Shown one piece after another: positions 56,805-64,000 of a DNA stretch of 64,000 nucleotides. This DNA is from Bhargavaea changchunensis (GTDB taxonomy: Bacteria > Bacillota > Bacilli > Bacillales_A > Planococcaceae): assembly GCF_042665595.1 (NCBI RefSeq), contig NZ_JBHTCT010000011.1, forward strand, positions 186,001 through 250,000, read 5' to 3'. The position numbers were made by a program, and so were the translations under genes. A model generated the notes under the pieces. It did not search any database, was not told where the DNA came from, and saw nothing but the letters and a program-made list of their open reading frames with translations. The first letter of the stretch is position 1; each line of letters opens with the position of its first letter.

Positions 56805-58551
56805 TGGCAAGCCAGAACCTGTCCTGTCGTTTGAATACGCATCCCATGACGGGAAAATCATCCCCAGAACATTCCGTAACCCTGTGCGGGTGATCAAGGC
56901 TGAGCATGTCGGGGAAGTGATTCCCGCACTGCGGAACATCCAGAAAGCAGTGGAAGATGGCTGGTATGCCGCAGGATATCTTTCCTATGAAGCAGCACCT
57001 GCCTTTGATCCGGCATACAGGGTCAAAGAGGGAAACAAGATGCCGCTCCTGTGGTTCGGGATTTTCGGGGAGCCTGAATACAGCGAACTTATCGCATCAG
57101 GCCAGTGCGAGGTCTCTGATTGGAAGCCGGATACCGGGGAGCAGGCGTACAGGGAGGCGATCCGTTCCATCAGGCAGGCCATCGAATACGGGGAAACCTA
57201 CCAGACGAATTACACCATCCGGCTGAACAGCCGGTTCAGGGGAGACGAAGTCGCACTGTTTGAACGGATGAAGCGGGCACAATCCTGCAACTACAGTGCG
57301 TATATCAACACCGGTGAACACTCCGTGCTGTCGGCTTCTCCTGAGTTGTTCTTCAGGGTGACAGGCAACCGGATTACGGCAAAGCCGATGAAGGGTACGG
57401 TAAAGAGAGGGAAGACATCAGAAGAAGATCAGGCGCTCTCCGAGTGGCTGGCCCATTCTGAGAAAAACCAGGCTGAAAATGTGATGATCGTCGATCTTTT
57501 AAGGAACGATCTTGGCAGAATTGCCAAGCCGGGAAGTGTGGACGTTCCGAAGCTTTTTGAAATCGAACGCTATCCGACCGTGCATCAGATGACTTCCACT
57601 GTGGAGGCGGAACTGGAGGAAGGAACAGATCTGATCGATGTATTTGGAGCGCTATTTCCCTGCGGGTCCATCACTGGCGCACCCAAGGTCAGTACGATGA
57701 ATCTGATCTCACATCTTGAGCAGTCTCCGCGGGAAGTATATTGCGGAGCAATCGGATTCATCACACCGGAACGTGAAGCCGTGTTTAACGTCCCGATCCG
57801 AACGGTGATGATCGAACAGGCAAGCGGAAATGCAACTTACGGTGTGGGGGGCGGCATCACGTGGGATTCGACCAGTGAAGAGGAGTATGGAGAAATCCTT
57901 GCCAAGTCTAGCTTTCTGAAGCTTGACCGCCCGGAGTTCAACCTTTTGGAAAGTTTTCTGCTTGAGGATGGCCGTTATTTCCTGAAAGAGGCGCATCTGC
58001 ACCGGATGTTGCGCTCTGCACACTATTTCGGTTTTTCTTTTGACCTTGGAGCTATCTCGGAAAAGCTGAATCAGCTCGCAGAAGAACTGCCCGAAGGCGC
58101 TTATAAAGTCCGCTTCGTGCTCGGCCCGGATGGCAACATGTCCGTGGAAGGTCAAAAGATCACCCAGAGCCCCAGGCTCCCAAAAGTGATTCTTGCAAAT
58201 GACCCGGTCGACAGGGAAAATCCGTTCCTTTACCATAAAACGACCCATCGGACCGTCTATGATCAGCATGCAGTTACCGGCTGCCATGATGTCCTTTTAT
58301 GGAATAAGGAAGGACAGCTGACGGAATTCATCAATGGCAATCTGGTGCTGGAAATCGGCGGCAAGCTCTGGACACCTCCGGTATCCACCGGACTGCTTGC
58401 AGGCACTTACCGCGGCTTTCTGCTGGAGGAAGGCACCATCAATGAAAAAGAGCTGCACCTGACCGACCTGGAATCTGCCACAAGAATCTGGCTGATCAAC
58501 AGTGTGAGGAAATGGGTGGAGGTCCGGCTGGAGAATAAACAAAAAGAATAG
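56794..58551 (+). CDS. pabBC: Aminodeoxychorismate synthase I / ADC lyase fusion (PabB-PabC)
   Basis: A 585-residue fusion. Residues 1 to about 380 form the chorismate-binding PabB domain: QTNYTIRLNSRF, AKPMKGTVKRG with the PabB-type lysine, GSITGAPKVSTM and YGVGGGITWDS. Residues about 385-585 form a class IV PLP lyase with NLLESFLLEDGRYF, a lysine in FLYHKTTHRTVYD, and TEFINGNLVLE. The fusion would convert chorismate to p-aminobenzoate with PabA ammonia. ATG 56794 lies within pabA behind GGGAGGTGATGG, so translation is coupled. Confidence 0.93.
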   Translation: MLNNGKPEPVLSFEYASHDGKIIPRTFRNPVRVIKAEHVGEVIPALRNIQKAVEDGWYAAGYLSYEAAPAFDPAYRVKEGNKMPLLWFGIFGEPEYSELIASGQCEVSDWKPDTGEQAYREAIRSIRQAIEYGETYQTNYTIRLNSRFRGDEVALFERMKRAQSCNYSAYINTGEHSVLSASPELFFRVTGNRITAKPMKGTVKRGKTSEEDQALSEWLAHSEKNQAENVMIVDLLRNDLGRIAKPGSVDVPKLFEIERYPTVHQMTSTVEAELEEGTDLIDVFGALFPCGSITGAPKVSTMNLISHLEQSPREVYCGAIGFITPEREAVFNVPIRTVMIEQASGNATYGVGGGITWDSTSEEEYGEILAKSSFLKLDRPEFNLLESFLLEDGRYFLKEAHLHRMLRSAHYFGFSFDLGAISEKLNQLAEELPEGAYKVRFVLGPDGNMSVEGQKITQSPRLPKVILANDPVDRENPFLYHKTTHRTVYDQHAVTGCHDVLLWNKEGQLTEFINGNLVLEIGGKLWTPPVSTGLLAGTYRGFLLEEGTINEKELHLTDLESATRIWLINSVRKWVEVRLENKQKE

Positions 58552-58559
58552 ATGCAGAA

Positions 58560-58587
58560 AAGGCTGTGCAGTCGCACGGCCTTCTTT
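58560..58587 (+). terminator. Terminator of pabA-pabBC
   Basis: AAGGCTGTGC-agtc-GCACGGCCTT (one G-U pair) followed by CTTTG. Confidence 0.78.
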
Positions 58588-58680
58588 GTATTGGACGTAA
58601 AACAGTAATTTCCATAAAAAAAAGGAATCCGGGCGAAAGTTGTGGAAGGGAGGGGAAAGATATCGGAATGGGGGGAACTC

Positions 58681-60102
58681 ATGAATACTTCAGTTTGGAT
58701 ATGGGGAATGACAATAGTGCTATGCGCACTATTTATTGCGGTCGCATTCATGTTCAGAAAAAAGTCGGCTGAAAGTTTTGTGCAGTATGCGATTGCCGGC
58801 GGAACACTTCCCTTTTTTCTGATTCTCTTCACAGACATCGCAACCATCATGGGAGTCGGAAATTTTGTCGGACACTCCGCCAAAGGTTATGAGATCGGGG
58901 TGGCGAATATCCCGTTTGTTTTTGGGGAGCAGGGAGCCAAGGTTTTATTTGCCCTCGTATTTGCCGGCTTTGCAGCACGATTTACATATGTCACGATTGC
59001 GGAGATGATGGATGACCTGATATTGCGCGACCGGATTGCCCGGGCGCTGATCGCCATCCTGACTTCTGCAATCATGATCGCTTGGACAAGCGGCCAGGCT
59101 ATCGGGATGGGTGCGCTTTTCTCCACATTCACAGGAACCGAACCGCTGCCGATGATCCTTCTCTTCTCCGGGGTGTTCATCGTCTATACGACAGTTGGCG
59201 GCATGTATTCTGTTGTGTGGACGGATTTCATTCAGGGTTCGCTCCTCATCGTGATTGCGCTTTGGTTTTACTACCGGATATTCAGTGAGGTTGATTTCAG
59301 TTATTCGGCACTGCAGAGCCAGCTTGCCGATGTCGGCGGGCTCCATCTGGCAGCACTGAACCTCTCTGCTATGGAAGTGTTGAGTCTGTTTGTGACCGGC
59401 GTATTCGGAATCCTGGCAGCGCAGGTCTACTGGCAGCGATGTTTTGCGGCGGAGAGTCCGAAGGTGGCGAGCCGGGCGATGCTGATCGGCGGTATCGTCG
59501 CCATTGTATTCACTTCACTCACGACGCTTGCGGGGATTGTCGTCTATACAAAGAATCAGTCCCTTGATCCGAATCAGGCCATCTCATACTTTATACTGGA
59601 GGAACTGACACCGGTCGCGGTTCTGGCTTTTTTCCTCCTCGTCTTTTTGGCAGCTATCTCAAGCGCATCTTCCCTTCTTCACGCGGCTTCCGTTGTCATC
59701 GTGAATGACCTGGTCATTCCGAATATGAAGAAAAGGGAAGAGTCTTTTTACGTGAACCTGACCCGATGGTGCGTCCTTCTGGTCGGAGTATTTTCGATCG
59801 GGGCAGCCCTGCTGTTCGAGTCGATCATCGACTTGTTTTCTCTGGCCTATACAATGGCGGGCGGCGGCGTTGTTCCTGTGCTGATTGTAGGGCTCCTGTG
59901 GAAGCAAAGGAAGTCGGAGAAATTTGAAATGGGGGAACGGAACAGCCGTGTCAGCGTATGGGGAGCAAGGGCCGGTATTCTTGCGGGCGCTGTCGTGTCG
60001 GTGACAGCGGGAATCCTCTGGGGAGTCCTCGTTTCGGCAGTTCTCACTGTTCTTGTCTCGCTGATGCTGCCAAACGGAAAGCTTCCGGTAACAGAGGCGT
60101 AA
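58681..60102 (+). CDS. Sodium:solute symporter family transporter
   Basis: A 473-residue member of the SSS family with about 13 transmembrane helices. Typical are TDIATIMGVGNFVGHSAKGYE (helix 1 break), YTTVGGMYSVVWTDFIQG and AISSASSLLHAASVVIVNDL (Na2-site helix 8). The substrate is not evident. ATG 58681 follows GGGGGGAA; GTG 58642 in frame adds 13 residues without a ribosome site. Single-gene unit that ends at a terminator shared with luxS. Confidence 0.9.
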   Translation: MNTSVWIWGMTIVLCALFIAVAFMFRKKSAESFVQYAIAGGTLPFFLILFTDIATIMGVGNFVGHSAKGYEIGVANIPFVFGEQGAKVLFALVFAGFAARFTYVTIAEMMDDLILRDRIARALIAILTSAIMIAWTSGQAIGMGALFSTFTGTEPLPMILLFSGVFIVYTTVGGMYSVVWTDFIQGSLLIVIALWFYYRIFSEVDFSYSALQSQLADVGGLHLAALNLSAMEVLSLFVTGVFGILAAQVYWQRCFAAESPKVASRAMLIGGIVAIVFTSLTTLAGIVVYTKNQSLDPNQAISYFILEELTPVAVLAFFLLVFLAAISSASSLLHAASVVIVNDLVIPNMKKREESFYVNLTRWCVLLVGVFSIGAALLFESIIDLFSLAYTMAGGGVVPVLIVGLLWKQRKSEKFEMGERNSRVSVWGARAGILAGAVVSVTAGILWGVLVSAVLTVLVSLMLPNGKLPVTEA

Positions 60103-60120
60103 AGATCCATAGAGAAACCA

Positions 60121-60153
60121 AAAAGGAGACTCCGCGGGGGAGTCTCCTTTTTT
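60121..60153. terminator. Bidirectional terminator between the symporter and luxS
   Basis: AAAAGGAGACTCC pairs with GGAGTCTCCTTTT; A and T runs on both sides. The luxS stop lies at its right edge. Confidence 0.9.
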
Positions 60154-60629
60154 CAGTTTACAGGTTCCGCAAATTTGCGTTCGAATGCATCAATGCTGAT
60201 TCCGGCATCCAGAACTTGCTTGGAATATTCTTTTGCTGCAAACAGGGAGTGGTCCCTGTAGTTGCCGCATTCCAGTGCGGATACGGCCGGGACAGTTTCG
60301 GTTTCAATCACTTTTTCAAGTGTCGCCTTCAGTGCTCGTGCAATATCTGCAGGGTCATGCTCATCCCAGATGATCATATAGAAACCGGTGCGGCATCCCA
60401 TCGGGGAGATATCGACAATTCCCTCGATTTCATCTCTCATATACGTGGCGAGCAGGTGCTCAAGTGTATGAACCGCAGAAGTCGGCATGGCATCTTTGTT
60501 TGGCTGAAGGAAGCGAAGGTCATATTTTTGAAGCGATGCGCCTTTTGTATGCTGCTCTGTGCCTGCAAGCCGGACATACGGGGCAATCACCTTGTTATGG
60601 TCCAGAAGGAAGCTTTCGACTTGTGCCAT
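60153..60629 (-). CDS. luxS: S-ribosylhomocysteine lyase
   Basis: A 158-residue Fe2+ enzyme that splits S-ribosylhomocysteine to homocysteine and the AI-2 precursor DPD. Metal ligands His54 and His58 are in HTLEH, and the third ligand is Cys121 in ALECGNY; the catalytic cysteine is in SPMGCRTGFY (Cys79). All key residues are intact. ATG 60629 follows AAAGGATG. It recycles methionine-cycle sulfur; the methionine gene metAA is 9 kb away. Confidence 0.97.
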   Translation of the reverse strand: MAQVESFLLDHNKVIAPYVRLAGTEQHTKGASLQKYDLRFLQPNKDAMPTSAVHTLEHLLATYMRDEIEGIVDISPMGCRTGFYMIIWDEHDPADIARALKATLEKVIETETVPAVSALECGNYRDHSLFAAKEYSKQVLDAGISIDAFERKFAEPVN

Positions 60630-60751
60630 TGGGCCATCATCCTTTCATATTTGAATTCCTACTTATCATATCAGATTTAAAATACAAAATAAACCATCTA
60701 ATCTTTCATCGAAAAACCCGAGTTAAAGTGGTTCCCAACACGGAGTCGGCA

Positions 60752-60760
60752 TGGTATGAT
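60752..60760 (+). promoter_or_regulatory. Extended -10 promoter of the MATE gene
   Basis: TGGTATGAT: TG one base before TATGAT, 42 bases ahead of the ATG; no clear -35 box. Confidence 0.5.
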
Positions 60761-60801
60761 ATTTCCTGTTTTGATTCTAAAAAAAGGAAGAAGGAAATGC
60801 G

Positions 60802-62184
60802 ATGTCTGCGACTGCAGTTGGCGGCCAGGAAAACAAACTGAGCCTGTATCATCTGACGTGGCCGATTTTTCTTGAGTTGTTTTTGTTCATGCTGATGGGG
60901 TTGACCGATACCTTCATGTTGAGTTCGCTGTCGGATGATGCCGTCTCCGGAGTCGGGGCTGCCAACCAGTATATTCATATCGCAATCCTTGTGCTTGAGG
61001 TCGTCGGGAACGGAGCGGCGATCGTCGTCTCCCAGTACCTTGGTTCCAGGCGATATATAGAAGCCGCGAAAATTTCCGGTCTGGCGGTTTCATTGAACCT
61101 TCTTGTCGGCCTGGGTCTCAGTGTCATGTTTATGCTGTTCACGAACCGGCTGATGACTGCCATGAATCTGCAGGGCGAAGTGCTTGCTCATGCCGAAGCG
61201 TACTTGTCCATTGTTGGCGGTGCGATTTTCCTGCAGGCCATTATTAATTCCCTTGCTGCCGTGATCCGGGTGCATGGATTCACGAAACAGACGATGTTCG
61301 TATCCCTCGGCATGAACATCATTCACGTGGTCGGGAACTATGCCCTCATCTTCGGCAAGTTCGGCCTACCGGAACTCGGCGTGCAGGGGGCTGCGATTTC
61401 GTCGGTCGGCAGCCGGATCATCGCCGTGTTCGTCTTTTTCTGGTTGCTGTACCGGGTGATGGAATATAAGATTGAATTCAGATACTACATCACGTGGACG
61501 AAATCCTACATTGTAAAGATACTGAACATCGGGCTTCCGAGTGCGTTTGAGCAGATTCTGTATCAGGGATGCCAGCTTGTTTTCCTTTACTATGTGACGC
61601 ATCTCGGAATAGAAGCGCTTGCCGCCCGTCAGTATGCGGTGAACATTTCGATGTTCAGCTATCTGTTCGCATTGGCGATCGGTCTCGGGACTTCCATCAT
61701 CACCGGCCGTCTTGTCGGAGCCGGGAATAAGGAAGAAGCCTATAGCGGGCTTTGGAAAAGCCTGAAATGGGCGTTCCTGTTTACCATCATCATGGTCGCA
61801 CTCGTCATGACGTTCCGCTATCCGCTGATGCGGCTCTTTACGGACAACGAGGCGATCATTGAACTCGGTGCGTCCGTTCTCCTGCTTGCGTTTCTTTTGG
61901 AAACCGGAAGAACGTTCAATATCGTCATCATCAACTCTCTGCGTGCATCCGGGGATGCCAGATTCCCTGTGCTGATGGCTGCACTCTCGATGGTCATGAT
62001 GAGTCTTCCGCTTGGCTACTTCTTCGTATTTGTCCTGGATCTAGGTCTTGTCGGCGTCTGGCTCGCCATTGCAGCTGACGAATGGACCAGAGGGATTATC
62101 ATGGCCCTTCGCTGGAAGAGCCGCGCCTGGCAAAGGCACTCTCTTGTTGATGACGAAGTGCAGGCGGCTCCTGAGATTGCATGA
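60802..62184 (+). CDS. MATE-family multidrug/toxin efflux transporter
   Basis: A 460-residue twelve-helix transporter of the MATE family, which exports drugs or metabolites by Na+ or H+ antiport. LTWPIFLELFLFMLMGLTDTFMLS opens the first half and NIGLPSAFEQILYQG the second. GLGTSIITGRLVGAGN is the conserved inter-repeat motif. ATG 60802 follows AAGGAAGAAGGA. The substrate is unknown. Single-gene unit. Confidence 0.92.
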   Translation: MSATAVGGQENKLSLYHLTWPIFLELFLFMLMGLTDTFMLSSLSDDAVSGVGAANQYIHIAILVLEVVGNGAAIVVSQYLGSRRYIEAAKISGLAVSLNLLVGLGLSVMFMLFTNRLMTAMNLQGEVLAHAEAYLSIVGGAIFLQAIINSLAAVIRVHGFTKQTMFVSLGMNIIHVVGNYALIFGKFGLPELGVQGAAISSVGSRIIAVFVFFWLLYRVMEYKIEFRYYITWTKSYIVKILNIGLPSAFEQILYQGCQLVFLYYVTHLGIEALAARQYAVNISMFSYLFALAIGLGTSIITGRLVGAGNKEEAYSGLWKSLKWAFLFTIIMVALVMTFRYPLMRLFTDNEAIIELGASVLLLAFLLETGRTFNIVIINSLRASGDARFPVLMAALSMVMMSLPLGYFFVFVLDLGLVGVWLAIAADEWTRGIIMALRWKSRAWQRHSLVDDEVQAAPEIA

Positions 62185-62209
62185 CGACAGAATGAATTTG
62201 TTCATATAC

Positions 62210-62244
62210 CGCACAAGGCGATTTGCTGCCTTGTGCGTTTTTTA
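62210..62244 (+). terminator. Terminator of the MATE gene
   Basis: CGCACAAGGC pairs with GCCTTGTGCG around an 8-base loop, followed by six T. Confidence 0.93.
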
Positions 62245-62252
62245 TGATGAAA

Positions 62253-62289
62253 CAACAGCCGGTTCCTATGAAGGAGGAACCGGCTGTTG
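62253..62289 (-). terminator. Terminator of the aldo/keto reductase gene
   Basis: A perfect 14-bp stem (62253-62266 with 62276-62289), 11 bases past the reductase stop on the minus strand, leading into TTTCATC. Confidence 0.8.
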
Positions 62290-62300
62290 CATCATTCAGA

Positions 62301-63233
62301 TCATGAGAAGATGGATTCGATTTCATTTCGTTCTTGTTCGGAGAGGTTCACATCAAGTGCCTTCAGGTTGTCGAGTATCTGCTCAGGACGCTTGGCACCC
62401 GGAATGATGGAATCAATCGGTCCTTTTCCGAGGTAGTAGGCGAGGACAATATGTGCAATTTCTGCGTTGTGGGTTTCGGCGATGGGCCGAAGCTTGTCTA
62501 CGCGCCGTACATTTTGTCTGAACGTATCACCCTGGAAACGAGCCTGGTTTTTCCGGAGATCGTCGAATGTCTCATTGCCGCTGTATTTCCCGGCGAGAAG
62601 ACCTGCAGCAAGCGGGTAGTAGGGGACGAAAGAAATTCCATGCTCGGAAGTGTACGGAAAGTAGCTTTTCTCTGCTCCGCGCTCGAGAAGATTATACTCT
62701 CCCTGGAATACATCCACATAGCCGTCCCGGTTGGCTTCCTGCAGCTGCTCAGTGGTAAAGTTCGAGACACCGATTGCACGGATCTTGCCTTCATCCTTTA
62801 GTTCTTTCAACGCACCGACAGCTTCTGCTTTTGGTGTGTCCTCATCAGGATAGTGGATGTAGTAAAGGTCGATATAGTCGGTCTGTAGCCGCTTCAGGCT
62901 TTTTTCCACTTCCTCGCGGAGGAAGGCAGGAGAGTTATCGACGACGATGCCGTCCCCGGACTGTCGGTGTGCCCCTTTTGTGGCAATCACCAGTTCCTGT
63001 CGCCTGCCGGATTCATGTACCACCTCACCAACGAGCTCTTCAGAACGGCCCATTCCGTAAATAAATGCAGTATCCAGAAAATTAATGCCGTGGCTGATCG
63101 CCGTGCGCACAAGTTCCCGGCCTGTCTCTTCACTCAGATTCGGGTACAGATTGTGGCCGCCGACCGCGTTCGTACCAAGACCGATCGGGTTTACGTTAAG
63201 TCCTGATTTTCCCAAATTCACCTGTTTGCTCAT
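62301..63233 (-). CDS. Aldo/keto reductase
   Basis: A 310-residue TIM-barrel oxidoreductase using NAD(P)H. The catalytic tetrad is visible: Asp and Tyr in FLDTAFIYGMGRSEE, Lys in IATKGAH and His in YYIHYPDED. AIGVSNF and the C-terminal IPGAKRPEQ bind the cofactor. Bacillus YhdN/IolS-type stress reductases are close in layout. ATG 63233 follows AAAGGGG; ATG 63251 in frame lies within that site. It is 54 bases after the ctaG-like gene on the same strand and may be co-transcribed. Confidence 0.92.
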   Translation of the reverse strand: MSKQVNLGKSGLNVNPIGLGTNAVGGHNLYPNLSEETGRELVRTAISHGINFLDTAFIYGMGRSEELVGEVVHESGRRQELVIATKGAHRQSGDGIVVDNSPAFLREEVEKSLKRLQTDYIDLYYIHYPDEDTPKAEAVGALKELKDEGKIRAIGVSNFTTEQLQEANRDGYVDVFQGEYNLLERGAEKSYFPYTSEHGISFVPYYPLAAGLLAGKYSGNETFDDLRKNQARFQGDTFRQNVRRVDKLRPIAETHNAEIAHIVLAYYLGKGPIDSIIPGAKRPEQILDNLKALDVNLSEQERNEIESIFS

Positions 63234-63268
63234 ACACGCAGCCCCTTTCATTCGTTGCGGTGTTCCTA

Positions 63269-63279
63269 CTACAGTGTAG
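63269..63279. promoter_or_regulatory. BlaI/CopY-like palindrome between ctaG-like and AKR genes
   Basis: CTACA-g-TGTAG, preceded by TA, resembles the TACTACA half-sites bound by BlaI/CopY-type repressors, although the centre is one base shorter than usual. Weak evidence. Confidence 0.3.
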
Positions 63280-63287
63280 GGGAGCCA

Positions 63288-64000
63288 TTAAGATGATTCA
63301 ATTTTTTGATAGGAATGTCGGGGAGCGGTTGACCGATACCAGCTGCGGAACAGCAGGATGATGATGACCAGGTCGACCAGGTCACCTCCGTAATACATGA
63401 GCATGGCGCCTTCCCGGACTTCATCAGCCGGAAACCCGGTAAGAGGTTTCGCGTAAATGTACTTGCTCAGTATACCGTGTGCGGCAAGCGTGAAGATGAA
63501 AACGACCGTCCGGAACAGATGGCTGCACGGATGCGGGGCAGGGTCGATGTAGATCATCGAGATGGTGAACAGATAGCCTGCAGCGAATACATGCAGGTGG
63601 ACGAGCAGGTAGAGCCACAGATGTTGATGCATCAGCTGGAACAGGGGTGTGGCGTAAAGAAGCCACAGTCCGCCGATGTTCAGCACGGATGCCGTTACGG
63701 GGTTCCGGTAAAATTGCGCGATCGGATGGCGCAGCACATTTGTCACACGCCTGGCCGCCAGTACCGGAAGTGCACGGAGCAGAAGGGTGACAGGGGCAGA
63801 GAGGGCGATCAGGAGCGGCGCAAGCATCCCAAGCAACAGGTGGCCGGCCATGTGGAGGCGAAAATCATAATGGGCAGCCTCGGCAAACGGTCCTGCAAAA
63901 ACAAGCGAGACCATTACTGTCCCTGATAGCCATAGGATAAACCTCCATGCAGGCCAACGTCTTAGCCGCTTGACCCTGTTTGTCCGGAGCGTCAGGATCA
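63288..64000 (-). CDS. ctaG: Cytochrome c oxidase assembly factor CtaG-like membrane protein, 5' end outside the window
   Basis: The frame runs open from the right edge (first whole codon ends at 63998) to the stop at 63288, giving at least 236 residues; the family is usually about 280-300. ATG 63914 lies inside a helix and is not the true start. It has about six helices, with conserved histidines in HYDFRLHMAGHLLLGMLAP and QHLWLYLLVHLHVFAAGYLF, matching the caa3-oxidase CtaG family (PF09678), which helps deliver copper to the CuB site. Confidence 0.88.
   Translation of the reverse strand, partial: ILTLRTNRVKRLRRWPAWRFILWLSGTVMVSLVFAGPFAEAAHYDFRLHMAGHLLLGMLAPLLIALSAPVTLLLRALPVLAARRVTNVLRHPIAQFYRNPVTASVLNIGGLWLLYATPLFQLMHQHLWLYLLVHLHVFAAGYLFTISMIYIDPAPHPCSHLFRTVVFIFTLAAHGILSKYIYAKPLTGFPADEVREGAMLMYYGGDLVDLVIIILLFRSWYRSTAPRHSYQKIESS

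Noticed and set aside
1..64000. CRISPR arrays, tRNA/rRNA genes, IS elements, prophage or attachment sites
   Set aside because: No regular spacer array, cloverleaf or rRNA signature, transposase or integrase frame was seen on either strand.

Overview
The window is chromosomal DNA of a moderately high-G+C Firmicute of the order Bacillales. Bacillus-type content supports this: a glmS ribozyme ahead of glmS, an MhqR-type operator before an mhqD-like hydrolase, a CcpA cre site, CzrA-type zinc control, a CypC-type P450, OpuF-type osmoprotectant uptake, strong AAGGAGG ribosome sites and many TTG/GTG starts. Gene content and base composition resemble Planococcaceae (for example Bhargavaea or Planococcus), but this is inferred without a database search. 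I saw no rRNA or tRNA gene, CRISPR array, transposase or prophage.

Layout. 1-9.8 kb: thioredoxin-domain protein (cut by the window edge), Ca2+ P-type ATPase, TipAS-type MerR regulator, purine permease, oligoendopeptidase F and a CYP152-like P450. 9.8-11.5 kb: two gene-poor stretches with degenerate repeats, one of them a three-copy element separated by terminator-like hairpins. 11.5-24.1 kb: mhqD, a DUF3298 protein, fhs, a UvrA-like ATPase with a small kinase, a frameshifted uracil-DNA glycosylase, ilvA, the kynU-kynA-kynB tryptophan catabolic operon, an orphan leader-like RNA and an anti-sigma/membrane protein pair with no intact sigma gene. 24.1-32.8 kb: glmS with its ribozyme, an AraC regulator and a dapL-dapF-glnA-asnO operon.

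32.8-45.1 kb: detoxification and redox enzymes (FMN reductase, arylamine N-acetyltransferase, PhzF), a trans-sulfuration PLP enzyme, a protein kinase convergent with a tiny Arg/Ser-rich protein, terC, a luciferase-like oxidoreductase, a hydrolase, opuFA-opuFB and a MOSC protein. 45.1-49.5 kb: a zinc efflux locus (czcD, czrA) that appears to have been split by a sulfatase plus formylglycine-generating-enzyme cassette lying between two nearly identical copies of one terminator. 49.5-64 kb: an SDR reductase, metA, a lipoprotein, a glycosyltransferase, a DUF1648/CXXC/M50 membrane operon, pabA-pabBC, a sodium:solute symporter, luxS, a MATE pump, an aldo/keto reductase and a ctaG-like gene cut by the right edge.

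Most transcription units are short and end in clear intrinsic terminators, often shared between convergent genes. Themes are amino-acid supply (lysine/DAP, methionine, isoleucine, tryptophan breakdown), folate and C1 metabolism (fhs, pabA-pabBC), and ion, osmotic and electrophile stress. The most unusual observations are the terminator-flanked sulfatase/FGE cassette, the DAP-synthesis operon that ends in a glutamine synthetase and an asparagine-synthetase-type amidotransferase, the kinase/RS-peptide overlap with a terminator buried in the kinase gene, two probable non-AUG/GUG/UUG starts, and the repeat-rich gaps.
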